Shown in pieces: positions 36,615 through 46,492 of a DNA stretch of 64,000 nt; within the stretch, counting starts at the first letter, position 1; each line of letters begins with the position of its first letter. Made by a program: the position numbers and the translations under genes. Location: NCBI RefSeq assembly GCF_907163135.1, contig NZ_CAJQUA010000001.1, positions 1,069,001 to 1,133,000 on the forward strand. Reading direction: 5' to 3'. Source of the stretch: Brachymonas denitrificans. GTDB lineage: Bacteria > Pseudomonadota > Gammaproteobacteria > Burkholderiales > Burkholderiaceae_C. The notes beneath the pieces were generated by a model. It did not search any database. It was not told the DNA's origin and worked only from the letters and a program-made list of their open reading frames with translations.

Positions 36615-37708
36615 GCAAGGCACACCGCATTGCCGTGATTCCCGGCGACGGCATCGGCCAGGAAGTGATGCCCGAGGGCCTGCGTGTGCTGCAGGTGGCA
36701 GCACGCCGTTTCGACATCCCGCTGGCGTTCGACCATTTCGACTTTGCCTGCTGGGATTACTACGAGCGTCACGGCCGCATGCTGCCGGACGACTGGAAGG
36801 AGCAGATCGGCCGGCATGACGCGATCTTCTTTGGCGCTGTTGGCTGGCCGGAGAAGATTCCGGACCACATCTCGCTGTGGGAATCACTGCTGCTGTTCCG
36901 CCGGGAGTTCGACCAGTACATCAACCTGCGCCCTGCCCGCCTGATGCCGGGCGTGATCGCCCCCGTGGTGCGCAAGGATGGAAGCCCGCGCCAGCCCGGC
37001 GAGATCGACATGCTGATCGTGCGCGAAAACACCGAAGGGGAATATTCCGCCATCGGCGGGCGCATGTTCGAGGGCAGCGAACGCGAACTGGTGATGCAGG
37101 AAACTGTCATGACGCGTGTGGGGGTGGACCGGGTGCTGCGCTTCGCCTTCGAGCTGGCGCGCTCGCGCCCCAAGAAGCACCTCACCAGCGCCACCAAGTC
37201 CAACGGCATTGCCATCACCATGCCCTACTGGGACGAGCGCGTGGCGGCCATGGCGAAGCAGTATCCGGAAGTGGTGGTGGACAAGTTCCACATCGACATC
37301 CTGACCGCCCACTTCGTGCAGCGGCCGGACTATTTCGACGTGGTGGTGGCAAGCAACCTGTTCGGCGACATCCTGAGTGACCTGGGCCCGGCCTGCACCG
37401 GTACCATCGGCATTGCACCGAGCGCCAACGTCAATCCCACGCGGCGCCTTCCCTCGCTGTTCGAGCCGGTGCACGGCTCGGCGCCGGACATTGCAGGGCG
37501 CGGCATCGCCAATCCAATCGGCCAGATCTGGGCCGGGGCGATGATGCTGGATTTCCTCGGCTATCGCGCTGCACACGATGCCATCGTGCGCGCCATCGAA
37601 GCGGTGCTGCAGCCGGACAGCGGGGCGCCACGCACGCCTGATCTGGGCGGCAATGCCCGTACCGGCGACCTGGGGCGCAGCATCGCGGAACAGCTGGAGC
37701 GTGGCTGA
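36611..37708 (+). CDS. Tartrate/D-malate dehydrogenase-like, isopropylmalate dehydrogenase family
   Basis: The 365-residue protein has the isocitrate/isopropylmalate dehydrogenase fold: IAVIPGDGIGQEVMPEG, the substrate region RENTEGEYSAIGG, the catalytic Lys/Asp region (KSNGIAITMP, ASNLFGDILSDLG) and the NAD-binding GSAPDIAGRGIANP. Tartrate and D-malate dehydrogenases are the closest by pattern (short FDHFDFACWDYYERHG start). ATG 36611 overlaps the upstream hydrolase stop as ATGA. Substrate preference cannot be fixed from sequence. Confidence 0.85.
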   Translation: MSKAHRIAVIPGDGIGQEVMPEGLRVLQVAARRFDIPLAFDHFDFACWDYYERHGRMLPDDWKEQIGRHDAIFFGAVGWPEKIPDHISLWESLLLFRREFDQYINLRPARLMPGVIAPVVRKDGSPRQPGEIDMLIVRENTEGEYSAIGGRMFEGSERELVMQETVMTRVGVDRVLRFAFELARSRPKKHLTSATKSNGIAITMPYWDERVAAMAKQYPEVVVDKFHIDILTAHFVQRPDYFDVVVASNLFGDILSDLGPACTGTIGIAPSANVNPTRRLPSLFEPVHGSAPDIAGRGIANPIGQIWAGAMMLDFLGYRAAHDAIVRAIEAVLQPDSGAPRTPDLGGNARTGDLGRSIAEQLERG

Positions 37709-37999
37709 AGACGGTTTATCGGGAGCGCAAGATTGACTTGCGTCAAGCTGTCCGTGCGTTTGTCACAGGCATGTCGCAACGCCCTGCCAGCCCTGCCCGG
37801 AGAGGGGCAGAAAGCCGGCTACAATGCGTCATACTGCCGAGCGCTGGCACAAGCCGGCAAGCGGTTCGCCCAGCCGCCCGTGCCTGTGCGCAACGCGCCC
37901 TCGGAAGTACCGGTTTCGTTGCTATACTAGCCGACTTTCCCGCGGTGCCTCCCTTGCCGGAAGCACCCGACGGGCAACAAAGAACACAAGGGGATTTTT
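37709..37999 (+). promoter_or_regulatory. Intergenic region before hupB with FNR-type box and promoters
   Basis: This 291-base gap holds no gene. It contains an FNR/ANR-like palindrome TTGAC-TTGC-GTCAA (37733-37746), and two possible -10 boxes: TACAAT (37820-37825) and TATACT (37923-37928). The second, nearest promoter gives a leader of about 65 bases for hupB; its -35 is weak. Confidence 0.45.
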
Positions 38000-38272
38000 G
38001 TGAACAAGACCGAACTGATCGAGCACATTGCCAAAAATGCCGACATCTCCAAGGCTGCTGCCACGCGCGCGCTGGACGCTGCCATCGGCGCAGTGACCAC
38101 CACCCTGAAAAAGGGCGGCACAGTGTCGCTGGTGGGCTTTGGCACGTTTGCCGTCGGCAAGCGCGCTGCTCGTACGGGTCGCAATCCTCGCACCGGCGAA
38201 GAAATCAACATTAAAGCTGCTAGAATTCCGAAATTCCGTCCCGGTAAAGGCCTGAAAGACGCCCTGAATTGA
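38000..38272 (+). CDS. hupB: Histone-like DNA-binding protein HU-beta
   Basis: HU is an abundant nucleoid protein that bends and wraps DNA as a dimer. The 90-residue product matches the family end to end: [20 protein letters not shown], the hydrophobic core VSLVGFGTF, and the DNA-clasping arm [20 protein letters not shown]. The start is GTG at 38000, with AAGGGGA about seven bases upstream. tRNA-Val begins only 14 bases after the stop with no terminator between, so both are likely on one transcript. Confidence 0.98.
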   Translation: MNKTELIEHIAKNADISKAAATRALDAAIGAVTTTLKKGGTVSLVGFGTFAVGKRAARTGRNPRTGEEINIKAARIPKFRPGKGLKDALN

Positions 38273-38286
38273 TCGGTTTTCAGATG

Positions 38287-38362
38287 GGGTGCTTAGCTCA
38301 GTTGGTAGAGCGGCGCCCTTACAAGGCGTAGGTCGGCGGTTCGACCCCGTCAGCACCCACCA
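38287..38362 (+). tRNA. tRNA-Val(TAC)
   Basis: The 76-base cloverleaf has acceptor GGGTGCT/AGCACCC, anticodon loop CTTACAA (anticodon TAC), T-arm CGGTTCGACCCCG and an encoded CCA at 38360-38362. It has no own promoter visible and seems to be cut from the hupB transcript. Confidence 0.97.
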
Positions 38363-38375
38363 TCCATCTGAATGT

Positions 38376-38405
38376 AAAAAAGGCGAACATCGGTTCGCCT
38401 TTTTT
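38376..38405. terminator. Terminator after hupB-tRNA-Val
   Basis: GGCGAAC (38382-38388) pairs with GTTCGCC (38393-38399) around ATCG, with A6 before and T6 after. It ends the hupB/tRNA-Val message 35 bases before ppiD. Confidence 0.92.
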
Positions 38406-38440
38406 ATTGCCCCACACACCCAAAACGCAGGATTCAATGC

Positions 38441-40381
38441 ATGTTTGAAACGATTCGCAAGCACAACAAGTGGATGATGATCCTGCTGTTCGCGCTCATC
38501 ATTCCCTCCTTCGTGTTCTTCGGCATCGAAAACTACCAGCGCATGAACGATGCCAGCCATGCCGCCGTGGCATTGGTCGATGGCAACAAGATCACCCAGG
38601 GCGAATGGGACGAACAGCACCGCCGCGAGGCCGAGCAGCTGCGTGCCGCCAACCCCGGCATCGACCCAGCCCTGCTGGATTCGCCCGAAGCCAAGTTCGC
38701 CACGCTTGAACGCATGATCCAGCAGCGCGTGCTGGCCGGCGCCGCCAACAAGCTCAAGCTCTACGTGAGCGACCAGCGCCTGGCCAAGGAATTGATGGCC
38801 GATCCCGCCATCGCTGCGCTGCGTGGCCCCGATGGCAAGCTGGATGATGCCCGCTACAAGGAACTGCTGGAGCGCCAGGGCATGACCCCGCAGGGCTACG
38901 AAGCGATGACGCGTGCGCAACTGGCGCAGCGCCAGGTGGTGCTGGGCGCCGTCAACGCCGGTGGCTGGATTCCGGCGGCTTCTGCCGATCTGGTGATGCG
39001 CCCATTCTTCGAGCGCCGCGAGATCCAGGTAACGCGCTTCAACCCGGCCGACTTTGCCGCACAGGTGAAAGTGGATGATGCCGCCCTGCAAGCCTACTAC
39101 ACGCAGCATGCGGCGCAGTTCAAGACGGCCGAACAGGCCAGCATCGAATACGTGGTGCTCGACCTGCCCGCCGTCGAAAAGCGCATGACCATTGCCGAAG
39201 GCGACCTGCGCACCTATTACGAACAGAACAAGGATCGCCTGGGCCAGGCCGAACAGCGCCGTGCCAGCCACATCCTGATCGAAGCCAATGCGGCTGTCGA
39301 CCCGGCAGCCCGTGCCGCCGCACGCAAGAAGGCCGAGGAAGTGCTGGCCGAAGTGCGCAAGAATCCCGCAGCATTTGCCGAACTGGCGAAGAAATACTCG
39401 CAGGACACCGGTTCCGCTGTGAACGGTGGCGACCTGGGTTTCTTCGATCGCCAGGCCATGGTCAAGCCCTTCTCCGACGCCGTCTTCGCCCTCAAGCAGG
39501 GAGAGATCAGCGGTGTGGTGGAATCCGACTTTGGCTACCACATCATCCAGCTGACCGGCATCCAGGGCGGTGCGGCAGGTGATTTCGAAAGCCACAAGGC
39601 CGAAATCGAAGCCGAACTGCGCAAGCAGCAGGCACAGCAGAAGTTCGCCGAAGCCGCCGAAGAACTGTCCGACGGCGTGTTCAAGGATCCGCAGGCACTC
39701 AAGCCCATTGCCGACAAGCTGGGCCTGCAGGTGCACACCGCTTCCGGCATTGGCCGCGCTCCCGCTGCCGGCGCCGAGGGCGCACTGGCCAACACGCGCT
39801 TCCTGCAGGCCGTGTTCGCGCCCGAGTCCCTGAGCAAGAAGAACAATACCAACGCCATCGAGATCGGCCCCAACCAGATGGCCGTGGGCCGCATCCTGAG
39901 CTATGCACCGGCACAGACCAAGCCGCTGACAGAGATCAAGCCGCAGGTCACCCAGGCCTTTGTGCAGACCAGGTCTGCCGAACTGGCCAAGGCCGCTGGC
40001 GAAGCAAAGCTGAAGGAATGGCGCGCCAATCCGGCGCAGGCTGCTGCCGGCGGCGAAACGCTGACCGTCGCCCGCGTGATGACCACCAACCAGCCGTCTG
40101 CCGTGGTAACAGCCGCCCTGCGTGCAGACCGCGCCAAGCTGCCCGGATTCGAAGGAGCTGACCTGGGCAAGCAGGGCTACGCTGTGGTGCGTGTGAACAA
40201 GGTGCTGGCACCGGAGGGCGGCATGGCCGAGCTGCAGAAGCAACAATACCCGCAGGTGGCCCAGGCCCAGAACGAAGTGGAACTGCTGGCCTACTACGAG
40301 TCGCTGAAGAAGCTGCTCAAGGTGGAATACAAGGTGCAGAAGCCTGCCGCCAAACCGGCAAGTGCAGCATCTGCTGCCTGA
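38441..40381 (+). CDS. ppiD: Periplasmic folding chaperone / parvulin-type isomerase PpiD
   Basis: PpiD is anchored in the inner membrane and helps newly exported proteins fold near the Sec translocon. The 646-residue length is normal. A single N-terminal helix (WMMILLFALIIPSFVFFG) is followed by a SurA-like chaperone segment. A parvulin domain follows near residues 270-370 (QRRASHILIEANAA, FGYHIIQLTGIQ), then a long helical C-terminal part with an Ala/Lys tail. The order hupB, tRNA, ppiD resembles the E. coli hupB-ppiD order. How it escapes the terminator just upstream is not clear from sequence. Confidence 0.95.
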   Translation: MFETIRKHNKWMMILLFALIIPSFVFFGIENYQRMNDASHAAVALVDGNKITQGEWDEQHRREAEQLRAANPGIDPALLDSPEAKFATLERMIQQRVLAGAANKLKLYVSDQRLAKELMADPAIAALRGPDGKLDDARYKELLERQGMTPQGYEAMTRAQLAQRQVVLGAVNAGGWIPAASADLVMRPFFERREIQVTRFNPADFAAQVKVDDAALQAYYTQHAAQFKTAEQASIEYVVLDLPAVEKRMTIAEGDLRTYYEQNKDRLGQAEQRRASHILIEANAAVDPAARAAARKKAEEVLAEVRKNPAAFAELAKKYSQDTGSAVNGGDLGFFDRQAMVKPFSDAVFALKQGEISGVVESDFGYHIIQLTGIQGGAAGDFESHKAEIEAELRKQQAQQKFAEAAEELSDGVFKDPQALKPIADKLGLQVHTASGIGRAPAAGAEGALANTRFLQAVFAPESLSKKNNTNAIEIGPNQMAVGRILSYAPAQTKPLTEIKPQVTQAFVQTRSAELAKAAGEAKLKEWRANPAQAAAGGETLTVARVMTTNQPSAVVTAALRADRAKLPGFEGADLGKQGYAVVRVNKVLAPEGGMAELQKQQYPQVAQAQNEVELLAYYESLKKLLKVEYKVQKPAAKPASAASAA

Positions 40382-40392
40382 TCGCAAAAATT

Positions 40393-40421
40393 TTGGAAAC
40401 TGGTAAAAATCAGGCTATAAT
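40393..40421 (+). promoter_or_regulatory. tRNA-His promoter
   Basis: There is a -35 TTGGAA (40393-40398), 17 bases, and a perfect -10 TATAAT (40416-40421). The predicted start lies a few bases before the tRNA. Confidence 0.75.
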
Positions 40422-40433
40422 TCTCTCTTTCTG

Positions 40434-40509
40434 GTGGCTGTAGCTCAGTTGGTAGAGTCCAGGATTGTGATTCCTGTTGTCGTGGGTTCGAGCCCCATCA
40501 GCCACCCCA
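40434..40509 (+). tRNA. tRNA-His(GTG)
   Basis: The cloverleaf has acceptor GTGGCTG/CAGCCAC, anticodon loop TTGTGAT (anticodon GTG) and an encoded CCA. The base before the stem is G (40433) and the discriminator is C (40506), the extra G-1:C73 pair that marks histidine tRNAs, so the mature 5' end may be 40433. Confidence 0.96.
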
Positions 40510-40513
40510 GATA

Positions 40514-40555
40514 AAAAAGCCTTGCAATTCAATGAGTTGCAAGGCTTTTTCTTTT
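40514..40555 (+). terminator. Terminator after tRNA-His
   Basis: AAAAAGCCTTGCAA pairs with TTGCAAGGCTTTTT around a nine-base loop; a further T-run follows. It can also act for uvrC on the other strand. Between it and 40656 nothing else is seen. Confidence 0.9.
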
Positions 40556-40656
40556 TCAGGATGGCTTGAATCCGGGCGGCCGGCCGCCCTGCTTTGCCGT
40601 TTTGGCTAAATCCGATCGCCAACGCCGCCGCGCCGACCACGTCCAGCCGGCTCCCC

Positions 40657-42882
40657 TCAATGCAATGCCCGGTAAATCTGACCTGCCAGCTCCTCGGAAA
40701 TCCCCTCGACGCTCGCCAGATCTGCCTCGGAGGCTCGCGCCACCCCCGCCACACCGCCAAAGCGCTGCAGCAGGCGTGCACGGCGCTTGGGGCCGATACC
40801 GGGAATGTCTTCCAGCCGGCTGCCACCCGTGCGTACCTTGGCCCGGCGGGCACGCATGCCGGTAATGGCAAACCGGTGCGCTTCATCCCGTATCTGCGCC
40901 ACGAGCATCAGCGCGGCCGAGTCCTTGCCCAGCCAGACCTTGTCGCGGCCATCGGCAAACACCAGTTCTTCCAGGCCTACCTTGCGTCCCTCCCCCTTTT
41001 CCACACCGACAATGCGGGACAGTTCGATGCCCAGTTCCTGGAACACCTCGCGCGCAACCGCCACCTGGCCTTTGCCACCGTCGATCAGCACGATGTCGGG
41101 CCAGCGCAGCGCAGAGCGGGACGTACTACCGGCCCCGGCATTTGCAGGGGCCGCTGCCGCCGTTTCCGGACTTGCAGCTGAATCCAGCGCAATCTCTGCG
41201 CCCACATTGTCTGCAGCGACTTCTCCGTCTGAAGGCAATTGCTCCTGCCCGCCCAGCTCCCGCATCTGCTCGGCCAGCTTGCCATAGCGGCGCAGCAGCA
41301 CTTGGCGCATGGCAGCGTAATCGTCGCCTGGCGTGATGCCCTGGATGGTGAAGCGACGGTACTGGCCGGACTGCATGGCGTGCTGCTCGAACACCACGCA
41401 CGAAGCCTGCGTTGCCTCGCCCGCCGTATGCGAAATATCGAAGCATTCGATGCGCAACGTGTCCAGTTGCTCGGTCTCCAGTCCCAGCGCGTCGGCCAAA
41501 GCCCGGGTTCGCGCCTTCTGCGAGCCTTCTTCGGCCAGCAGGCGGGCCAGTTGCAGCGCCGCGTTCTGTTCGGCCATCTGCAGCCAGACGCGGCGATGCT
41601 CGCGTGGCTGGTGGATGGCGGTAACCTTGTGGCCGGCCTGTGTTGCCAGGGCCTCGACCAGTGCCGGCGACAAAGGGACGTTCGTGACCAGCACCGGCGG
41701 CATGTCGGCCCCCAGGTAGTGCTGCGCAACGAAGGCCTCCAGCACGGCCTGCTCCAGCCGGTGCTCGGGCTGTTGGGCGCCCTCCTGCGCTTCCAGTTCC
41801 ACCAGCTTGGCGGCGTCATCGAGCTGTGACGGAAAATGCGGCTTGTCGCCCAGATGACGCCCGCCTCGCACCATGGCCAGGTTGACACAGGCCTTGCCGC
41901 CCTGCAGGCGAATCGCCAGCACGTCCACATCCTTGTCGGACGAGGTGGACTCCACCGCCTGCTGGTGCAGGATGCGGCTGAGCGCCGCCAGCTGGTCGCG
42001 CACTTCGCCGGCCTGCTCGAATTCCAGCCGTTCGGAATGGGCCATCATCCGCTTCTGCAGCTTCTTCATCACGCTGTCGGTGGCGCCGTCGAGAAAATCG
42101 CGCGCATGGGCCACGTCCTGGGCGTAGTCTTCCGGCGTGATCAGGCCCACGCAGGGGCCGCTGCAGCGCTTGATCTGGTACAGCAGGCAGGGCCGCGTGC
42201 GGTTGGCAAACACCGAGTCCTCGCAGGTACGCAGGCGGAACACCTTCTGCATCAGCTGGATGGTTTCCTTCACCGCCCAGGCGTTCGGGTACGGGCCGAA
42301 GTAGCTGTGCTTGCGGTCAGTGGCGCCGCGGTAGTAGGCCATGCGCGGGTAGTCGCCGGGCTGCGGGGAGTCGTCGGCGCGCGGCGTGGCAGTGACGGCC
42401 GTGAGTTTCAGGTAGGGATAGCTCTTGTCGTCGCGGAACAGGATGTTGTAGCGCGGCTTGAGCGTCTTGATCAGGTTGTTCTCGAGGATGAGGGCCTCGG
42501 CTTCGGAGCGCACCACGGTCACTTCCAGCCGGGCAATCTTGCCGACCATGAAGCCGATGCGCGTGCCGCCATGGTCCTTCTGGAAGTAGCTGGACACGCG
42601 CCGTTTGAGATGCACGGCCTTGCCGACATAGAGCACCTGGTCATCGGCATCGAAGTAACGGTACACGCCGGGCAGCGACGGCAAGGCGGCGACCTGGGCG
42701 AGCAGTTCGGCGGAGTGGCGGGAGGGGGCCGGCGCCTGTTCTTGCTCCTGCACCTGATCCGCTCCATGCGCTCCTTCGGATGCGCCCGTCAACACCTCTT
42801 CGACTTGCGGCACGCGGTTCGGCGCAGGCAATTCGGGAGCTTCGGAGGGCGGTGCAGAGGATCGTCGCGGCATGTTCCGCAT
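40657..42882 (-). CDS. uvrC: Excinuclease ABC subunit C
   Basis: UvrC makes the two cuts of bacterial nucleotide-excision repair. It shows the GIY-YIG domain ([23 protein letters not shown] begins it), the Cys cluster [15 protein letters not shown], the UVR motif, and the C-terminal RNase H-like nuclease ([29 protein letters not shown]). It ends in a helix-hairpin-helix pair. It is longer than the E. coli protein because of a Pro/Glu-rich N-terminal extension and an Ala/Glu-rich insert before [10 protein letters not shown]. The start is uncertain: ATG 42882, 42873 and 42921 are in frame. It is divergent from earP. Confidence 0.95.
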   Translation of the reverse strand: MRNMPRRSSAPPSEAPELPAPNRVPQVEEVLTGASEGAHGADQVQEQEQAPAPSRHSAELLAQVAALPSLPGVYRYFDADDQVLYVGKAVHLKRRVSSYFQKDHGGTRIGFMVGKIARLEVTVVRSEAEALILENNLIKTLKPRYNILFRDDKSYPYLKLTAVTATPRADDSPQPGDYPRMAYYRGATDRKHSYFGPYPNAWAVKETIQLMQKVFRLRTCEDSVFANRTRPCLLYQIKRCSGPCVGLITPEDYAQDVAHARDFLDGATDSVMKKLQKRMMAHSERLEFEQAGEVRDQLAALSRILHQQAVESTSSDKDVDVLAIRLQGGKACVNLAMVRGGRHLGDKPHFPSQLDDAAKLVELEAQEGAQQPEHRLEQAVLEAFVAQHYLGADMPPVLVTNVPLSPALVEALATQAGHKVTAIHQPREHRRVWLQMAEQNAALQLARLLAEEGSQKARTRALADALGLETEQLDTLRIECFDISHTAGEATQASCVVFEQHAMQSGQYRRFTIQGITPGDDYAAMRQVLLRRYGKLAEQMRELGGQEQLPSDGEVAADNVGAEIALDSAASPETAAAAPANAGAGSTSRSALRWPDIVLIDGGKGQVAVAREVFQELGIELSRIVGVEKGEGRKVGLEELVFADGRDKVWLGKDSAALMLVAQIRDEAHRFAITGMRARRAKVRTGGSRLEDIPGIGPKRRARLLQRFGGVAGVARASEADLASVEGISEELAGQIYRALH

Positions 42883-42920
42883 TGTAGAAGGCGGCGGCAC
42901 CGACGATGCAATCAGGGACA

Positions 42921-44159
42921 ATGCAGAGCATGCGATTTCCCGCTTTCATTCCCCTACCGTCCTGCATCCGAGAGTGTGCGGATTTTCGGTCCTGGCAATG
43001 GGACATTTTCTGCACCGTGATCGACAACTACGGCGACGCCGGCGTCTGCTGGCGGCTGGCGGCCGGGCTGGCGGAGCGCGGGCAACGCGTGCGCCTGTGG
43101 ATCGACCAGCCGGAGTGCCTGCATTGGATGGCGCCGCAAGGGGCAGCCGGCGTGGACATACGTCGCTGGCAAGCGCCGCTGAACGCCCAAGAGCTGCCGG
43201 ACAGGGCAGGCGACGTGCTGATCGAGGCCTTTGGCTGCACACTGGAGGACAGCGTCCAGGCCTGGTGGGCCGCCTCGCACGATCCATCCGGCCCTGCGCG
43301 AACAGGGCTGTGGCTGAATCTGGAATACCTCTCGGCAGAGGCCTACGTGGCACGCTGCCATGGCCTGCCTTCACCCGTCATGCAGGGGCCCGCTGCGGGT
43401 TTGGTCAAGCAATTCTTCTACCCCGGCTTTACCGCTGACACAGGCGGCTTGTTGCGCGAAATGGCCCTGCCGCAGCGACAGCAGCGGTTCCCGGCCTCCC
43501 GGTTTCTCGATGCCTTGAACGGTGAAAGTGCCACGCCTGTCGCTCATGATCCGGCGGCCGCCACGAAGCCGGGAGCCGAAGCCGAGCCTCTGGTCGTCAG
43601 CCTGTTCTGCTACGAGCCCCAGCCCTTGCCGGCGCTGCTCGCACAGCTTGCCGAGCGCCCGAGCACATTGCTGGTATTCCAGGGCCGTGGCCATCAGGAA
43701 CTGCTGCGCATCCTGGGAACCAGCACCCTGCCCGAACACCATGGCCAGTGCCGGCTCGCTCCCCTGCCCTGGCTGGACCAGAGCGGATTTGACGAAGTGC
43801 TATGGAGCAGCCATGTCAACTGCGTCCGCGGCGAAGACTCGCTGGTGCGCGCGCTGTGGGCGGGCCAGCCCTTTGTCTGGCACATCTACCCGCAGGACGA
43901 CGATGCGCACCATGCCAAGCTCGAAGCGTTTCTGGACTGGCTGCAGGCGCCGGACGATCTCCGCGAGTTTCACCGGATTTGGAACGGCATCACCGAGGGG
44001 CCGTTGCCGGTGCTCGTTCCGGCGCGTCTTCGGGATTGGCAATCCTGCGTGCAGGCCGCACGCACACGCCTGATGGAGCAGGACGATCTGGTGAGTCAAG
44101 TGCTGTCACTGGCTGGCAAGGCCCACGCTATGCCGCTTACAGGCACGGCATCGCCATAA
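42921..44159 (+). CDS. earP: EF-P arginine rhamnosyltransferase EarP
   Basis: EarP attaches rhamnose from dTDP-L-rhamnose to Arg32 of elongation factor P, which lets EF-P rescue ribosomes at proline runs. The protein has the family motifs [15 protein letters not shown] at the N-terminus, [15 protein letters not shown], and the nucleotide-sugar pocket [20 protein letters not shown]. Starts 42906, 42921 and 42930 are in frame; 42921 has AGGGA just upstream. The gene for EF-P usually adjoins earP, but here the next gene is the convergent coaBC. It is divergent from uvrC. Confidence 0.92.
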   Translation: MQSMRFPAFIPLPSCIRECADFRSWQWDIFCTVIDNYGDAGVCWRLAAGLAERGQRVRLWIDQPECLHWMAPQGAAGVDIRRWQAPLNAQELPDRAGDVLIEAFGCTLEDSVQAWWAASHDPSGPARTGLWLNLEYLSAEAYVARCHGLPSPVMQGPAAGLVKQFFYPGFTADTGGLLREMALPQRQQRFPASRFLDALNGESATPVAHDPAAATKPGAEAEPLVVSLFCYEPQPLPALLAQLAERPSTLLVFQGRGHQELLRILGTSTLPEHHGQCRLAPLPWLDQSGFDEVLWSSHVNCVRGEDSLVRALWAGQPFVWHIYPQDDDAHHAKLEAFLDWLQAPDDLREFHRIWNGITEGPLPVLVPARLRDWQSCVQAARTRLMEQDDLVSQVLSLAGKAHAMPLTGTASP

Positions 44160-44200
44160 GCCAGCCACGCAGAAGTCAGATGCTCTTCCAGCGGGCTTGC

Positions 44201-45460
44201 TCAAGCCCGCATGGTATCCGGCAGGCGGCGCGCGATCTCCGCCACCAGTTGCTGCGCCAGCACGCGCTTGCTGGCATGCGGCAGTTCGGTTGTGCCCTGC
44301 TCATCCACCAGCAGCAAGGCATTGTCATCCTTGCCGAAAGTGGCAGGCCCGATATTGCCCACCAGCAGCGGCACCTGCTTGCGCAGGCGCTTGGCCTGGG
44401 CATTGGCCTCCAGATCGTGGCTTTCGGCCGCAAAGCCCACGCAGTACAGCGTGCCGGCCTGCGCCTGCGGGGTGCGTGCCACTGTCGCCAGGATGTCGGG
44501 GTTTTCGACAAATTGCAGGGCCGGCGGCTGGCCGCTGCCGTCCTTCTTGAGCTTCTGCTCCGACACATTGGCCGTGCGCCAGTCGGCCACCGCTGCGGTT
44601 GCGACAAACACGCCATATTCCGGCAACACACGCTGCACCGCCTCCAGCATCTGCTGGGCCGACTGCACGTCGATGCGGATCACGCCCTGCGGCGTCGGCA
44701 GATGCACCGGCCCGGCCACCAGCGTGACCTTGGCACCCGCCTCCTGTGCGGCACGCGCAATGGCAAAGCCCATCTTGCCGCTGGAATGGTTGGTAATGCC
44801 GCGCACCGGATCAATCGCCTCGAAGGTCGGACCCGCAGTGACCAGAACGTTTTGCCCCGCCAGCACCTTGGGCGCAAAGCTGGCCACGATGAGGTCGTGC
44901 AGTTGCTGCGGCTCGAGCATGCGGCCATCGCCCACCTCGCCACAGGCCTGCTCGCCATGGCCCACGCCCAGCACCTGCGCGCCATCCTGCATGATCTGCG
45001 CCAGATTGCGCTGCGTGGCCGGATGCGCCCACATCTCGCGATTCATGGCCGGCGCCACCAGCAGCGGCTTGCCTGCCGGGCGCGCCAGACAGGTCAGGCT
45101 CACCAGTTCGTCCGCCCTGCCCTGCGCCAGCCGGGCAATGAAATCGGCACTGCAGGGGGCCAGCACGATCATGTCAGCCTCGCGGCCCATCCGGATATGC
45201 GGCATGTTGTCCGGGCTGCGCGCGTCCCACTGGCTCAGCACCACCGGCCGGCCGGACAGCGCCTGCATGGTGACCGGCGTGATGAACTGGCAGGCTGCCT
45301 CGGTCATCATCACCTGCACGGTAGCGCCGCTCTTGATCAGCAGGCGGCACAGCTCGGCCGATTTGTAGCAGGCCACGCCGCCGGTCAGCCCCAGCAGCAC
45401 ATGGCGGCCGTTCAGTTCGCTCTGGGCAGCGCCCAGCACAACGGGAGTAATGGTGTCCAT
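44201..45460 (-). CDS. coaBC: Bifunctional phosphopantothenoylcysteine decarboxylase/synthetase
   Basis: CoaBC joins cysteine to phosphopantothenate with CTP and then decarboxylates the product, two steps of coenzyme A synthesis. The 419-residue protein has the flavin-dependent CoaC half first ([18 protein letters not shown], the His in [20 protein letters not shown], and active Cys in CGEVGDGRM). The CoaB half follows ([20 protein letters not shown] is its start). GAGGA precedes ATG 45460. It lies 12 bases after aroQ. Confidence 0.97.
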   Translation of the reverse strand: MDTITPVVLGAAQSELNGRHVLLGLTGGVACYKSAELCRLLIKSGATVQVMMTEAACQFITPVTMQALSGRPVVLSQWDARSPDNMPHIRMGREADMIVLAPCSADFIARLAQGRADELVSLTCLARPAGKPLLVAPAMNREMWAHPATQRNLAQIMQDGAQVLGVGHGEQACGEVGDGRMLEPQQLHDLIVASFAPKVLAGQNVLVTAGPTFEAIDPVRGITNHSSGKMGFAIARAAQEAGAKVTLVAGPVHLPTPQGVIRIDVQSAQQMLEAVQRVLPEYGVFVATAAVADWRTANVSEQKLKKDGSGQPPALQFVENPDILATVARTPQAQAGTLYCVGFAAESHDLEANAQAKRLRKQVPLLVGNIGPATFGKDDNALLLVDEQGTTELPHASKRVLAQQLVAEIARRLPDTMRA

Positions 45461-45471
45461 GGCGTCCTCGC

Positions 45472-45957
45472 TCAAGCCTGCCACTGCTGCAGGCCCTCGA
45501 TGGCCAGCGCATAGCCCTGCACGCCCCAGCCGCACATCACGGCCCTGGCGACAGGGGAAATATACGAATGATGGCGGAATGCCTCGCGTGCAAACACATT
45601 GCTGATGTGCAGCTCCACCAGCGGCACGCCGGCGCCCTTGATGGCATCCATCAGCGCAATGCTGGTATGCGTATAGGCCCCGGCATTGAGCACCACGCCT
45701 GCCAGTTGCCCTGCAGCGTGCAGCCGGCCCGCCTCATGGATGGCATCCACCAGATCGCCCTCGTGGTTGCTCTGGCGAAAATCCAGCGCCCAGCCGTGTC
45801 GCTCGCAGGCGCTGCGGCACAGCTGTTCCACGTCGGCCAGGGTGGCCGAACCGTACACGGCCGGCTCGCGCGTTCCCAGCAGGTTGAGGTTGGGGCCGTT
45901 GAGCACGACCACGGTCTTGGTAGCAGCTGATGTCATGTTCGGAACCACGAAAGTCAT
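45472..45957 (-). CDS. aroQ: 3-dehydroquinate dehydratase, type II
   Basis: AroQ dehydrates 3-dehydroquinate in the shikimate pathway. The protein shows the class signature VLNGPNLNLLGTREPAVYG, the lid and active segments ALDFRQSNHEGDLVDAIHEA, NAGAYTHTS and VELHISN. The start is uncertain: ATG 45957 or 45936; neither has a good ribosome site. It is between rnhA and coaBC on the same strand, probably one operon. Confidence 0.95.
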   Translation of the reverse strand: MTFVVPNMTSAATKTVVVLNGPNLNLLGTREPAVYGSATLADVEQLCRSACERHGWALDFRQSNHEGDLVDAIHEAGRLHAAGQLAGVVLNAGAYTHTSIALMDAIKGAGVPLVELHISNVFAREAFRHHSYISPVARAVMCGWGVQGYALAIEGLQQWQA

Positions 45958-45980
45958 GCGCAGATGATACCCCGAGGCGG

Positions 45981-46427
45981 CTAGCGCCCCAGAACCTGGT
46001 CCACGCCCTTGTTGGCCAGCGCATCGGCTTTTTCGTTGCCGGGGTCGCCGGCATGGCCACGCACCCAGTGCCATTCAATCCTGTGCTTGCCGCCGTGCAC
46101 CAGCGCATCGAGTTCCTTCCAGAGCTCGGCGTTCTTCACCGGCTGCTTGCTGGCAGTGATCCAGCCCTTCTTCTTCCAGCCGTGAATCCACTCGGTAATG
46201 CCCTGGCGCACGTACTGGCTGTCGAGGTACAGCGCCACGCGGCACGGGCGCTTGAGCGCCTGCAGGCCGCGGATCACCGCCATCAGTTCCATGCGGTTGT
46301 TGGTAGTTTCGGCCTCGCCGCCGAACATTTCCTTGCTGTGCGGCCCCGACTGCAGCCACACGCCCCAGCCGCCCGGCCCCGGGTTGCCCTTGCAGGCCCC
46401 ATCGGTATAGATGGTCACGTTATCCAT
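45981..46427 (-). CDS. rnhA: Ribonuclease HI
   Basis: RNase HI cuts the RNA strand of RNA:DNA hybrids. The 148-residue product has the four catalytic acids: Asp in [17 protein letters not shown], Glu in NNRMELMAV, Asp in LYLDSQYV, and Asp in [14 protein letters not shown] 46427 gives the family length. Next to it are a YafS-like methyltransferase and divergent gloB, the same group as in E. coli (gloB-yafS-rnhA). Confidence 0.98.
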   Translation of the reverse strand: MDNVTIYTDGACKGNPGPGGWGVWLQSGPHSKEMFGGEAETTNNRMELMAVIRGLQALKRPCRVALYLDSQYVRQGITEWIHGWKKKGWITASKQPVKNAELWKELDALVHGGKHRIEWHWVRGHAGDPGNEKADALANKGVDQVLGR

Positions 46428-46492
46428 TGCACCTGTTCTCTTTGTTCGTCCTGGATGCCGGGGCCTGAATGGCAGCACGGCAAAGGCGCAGA

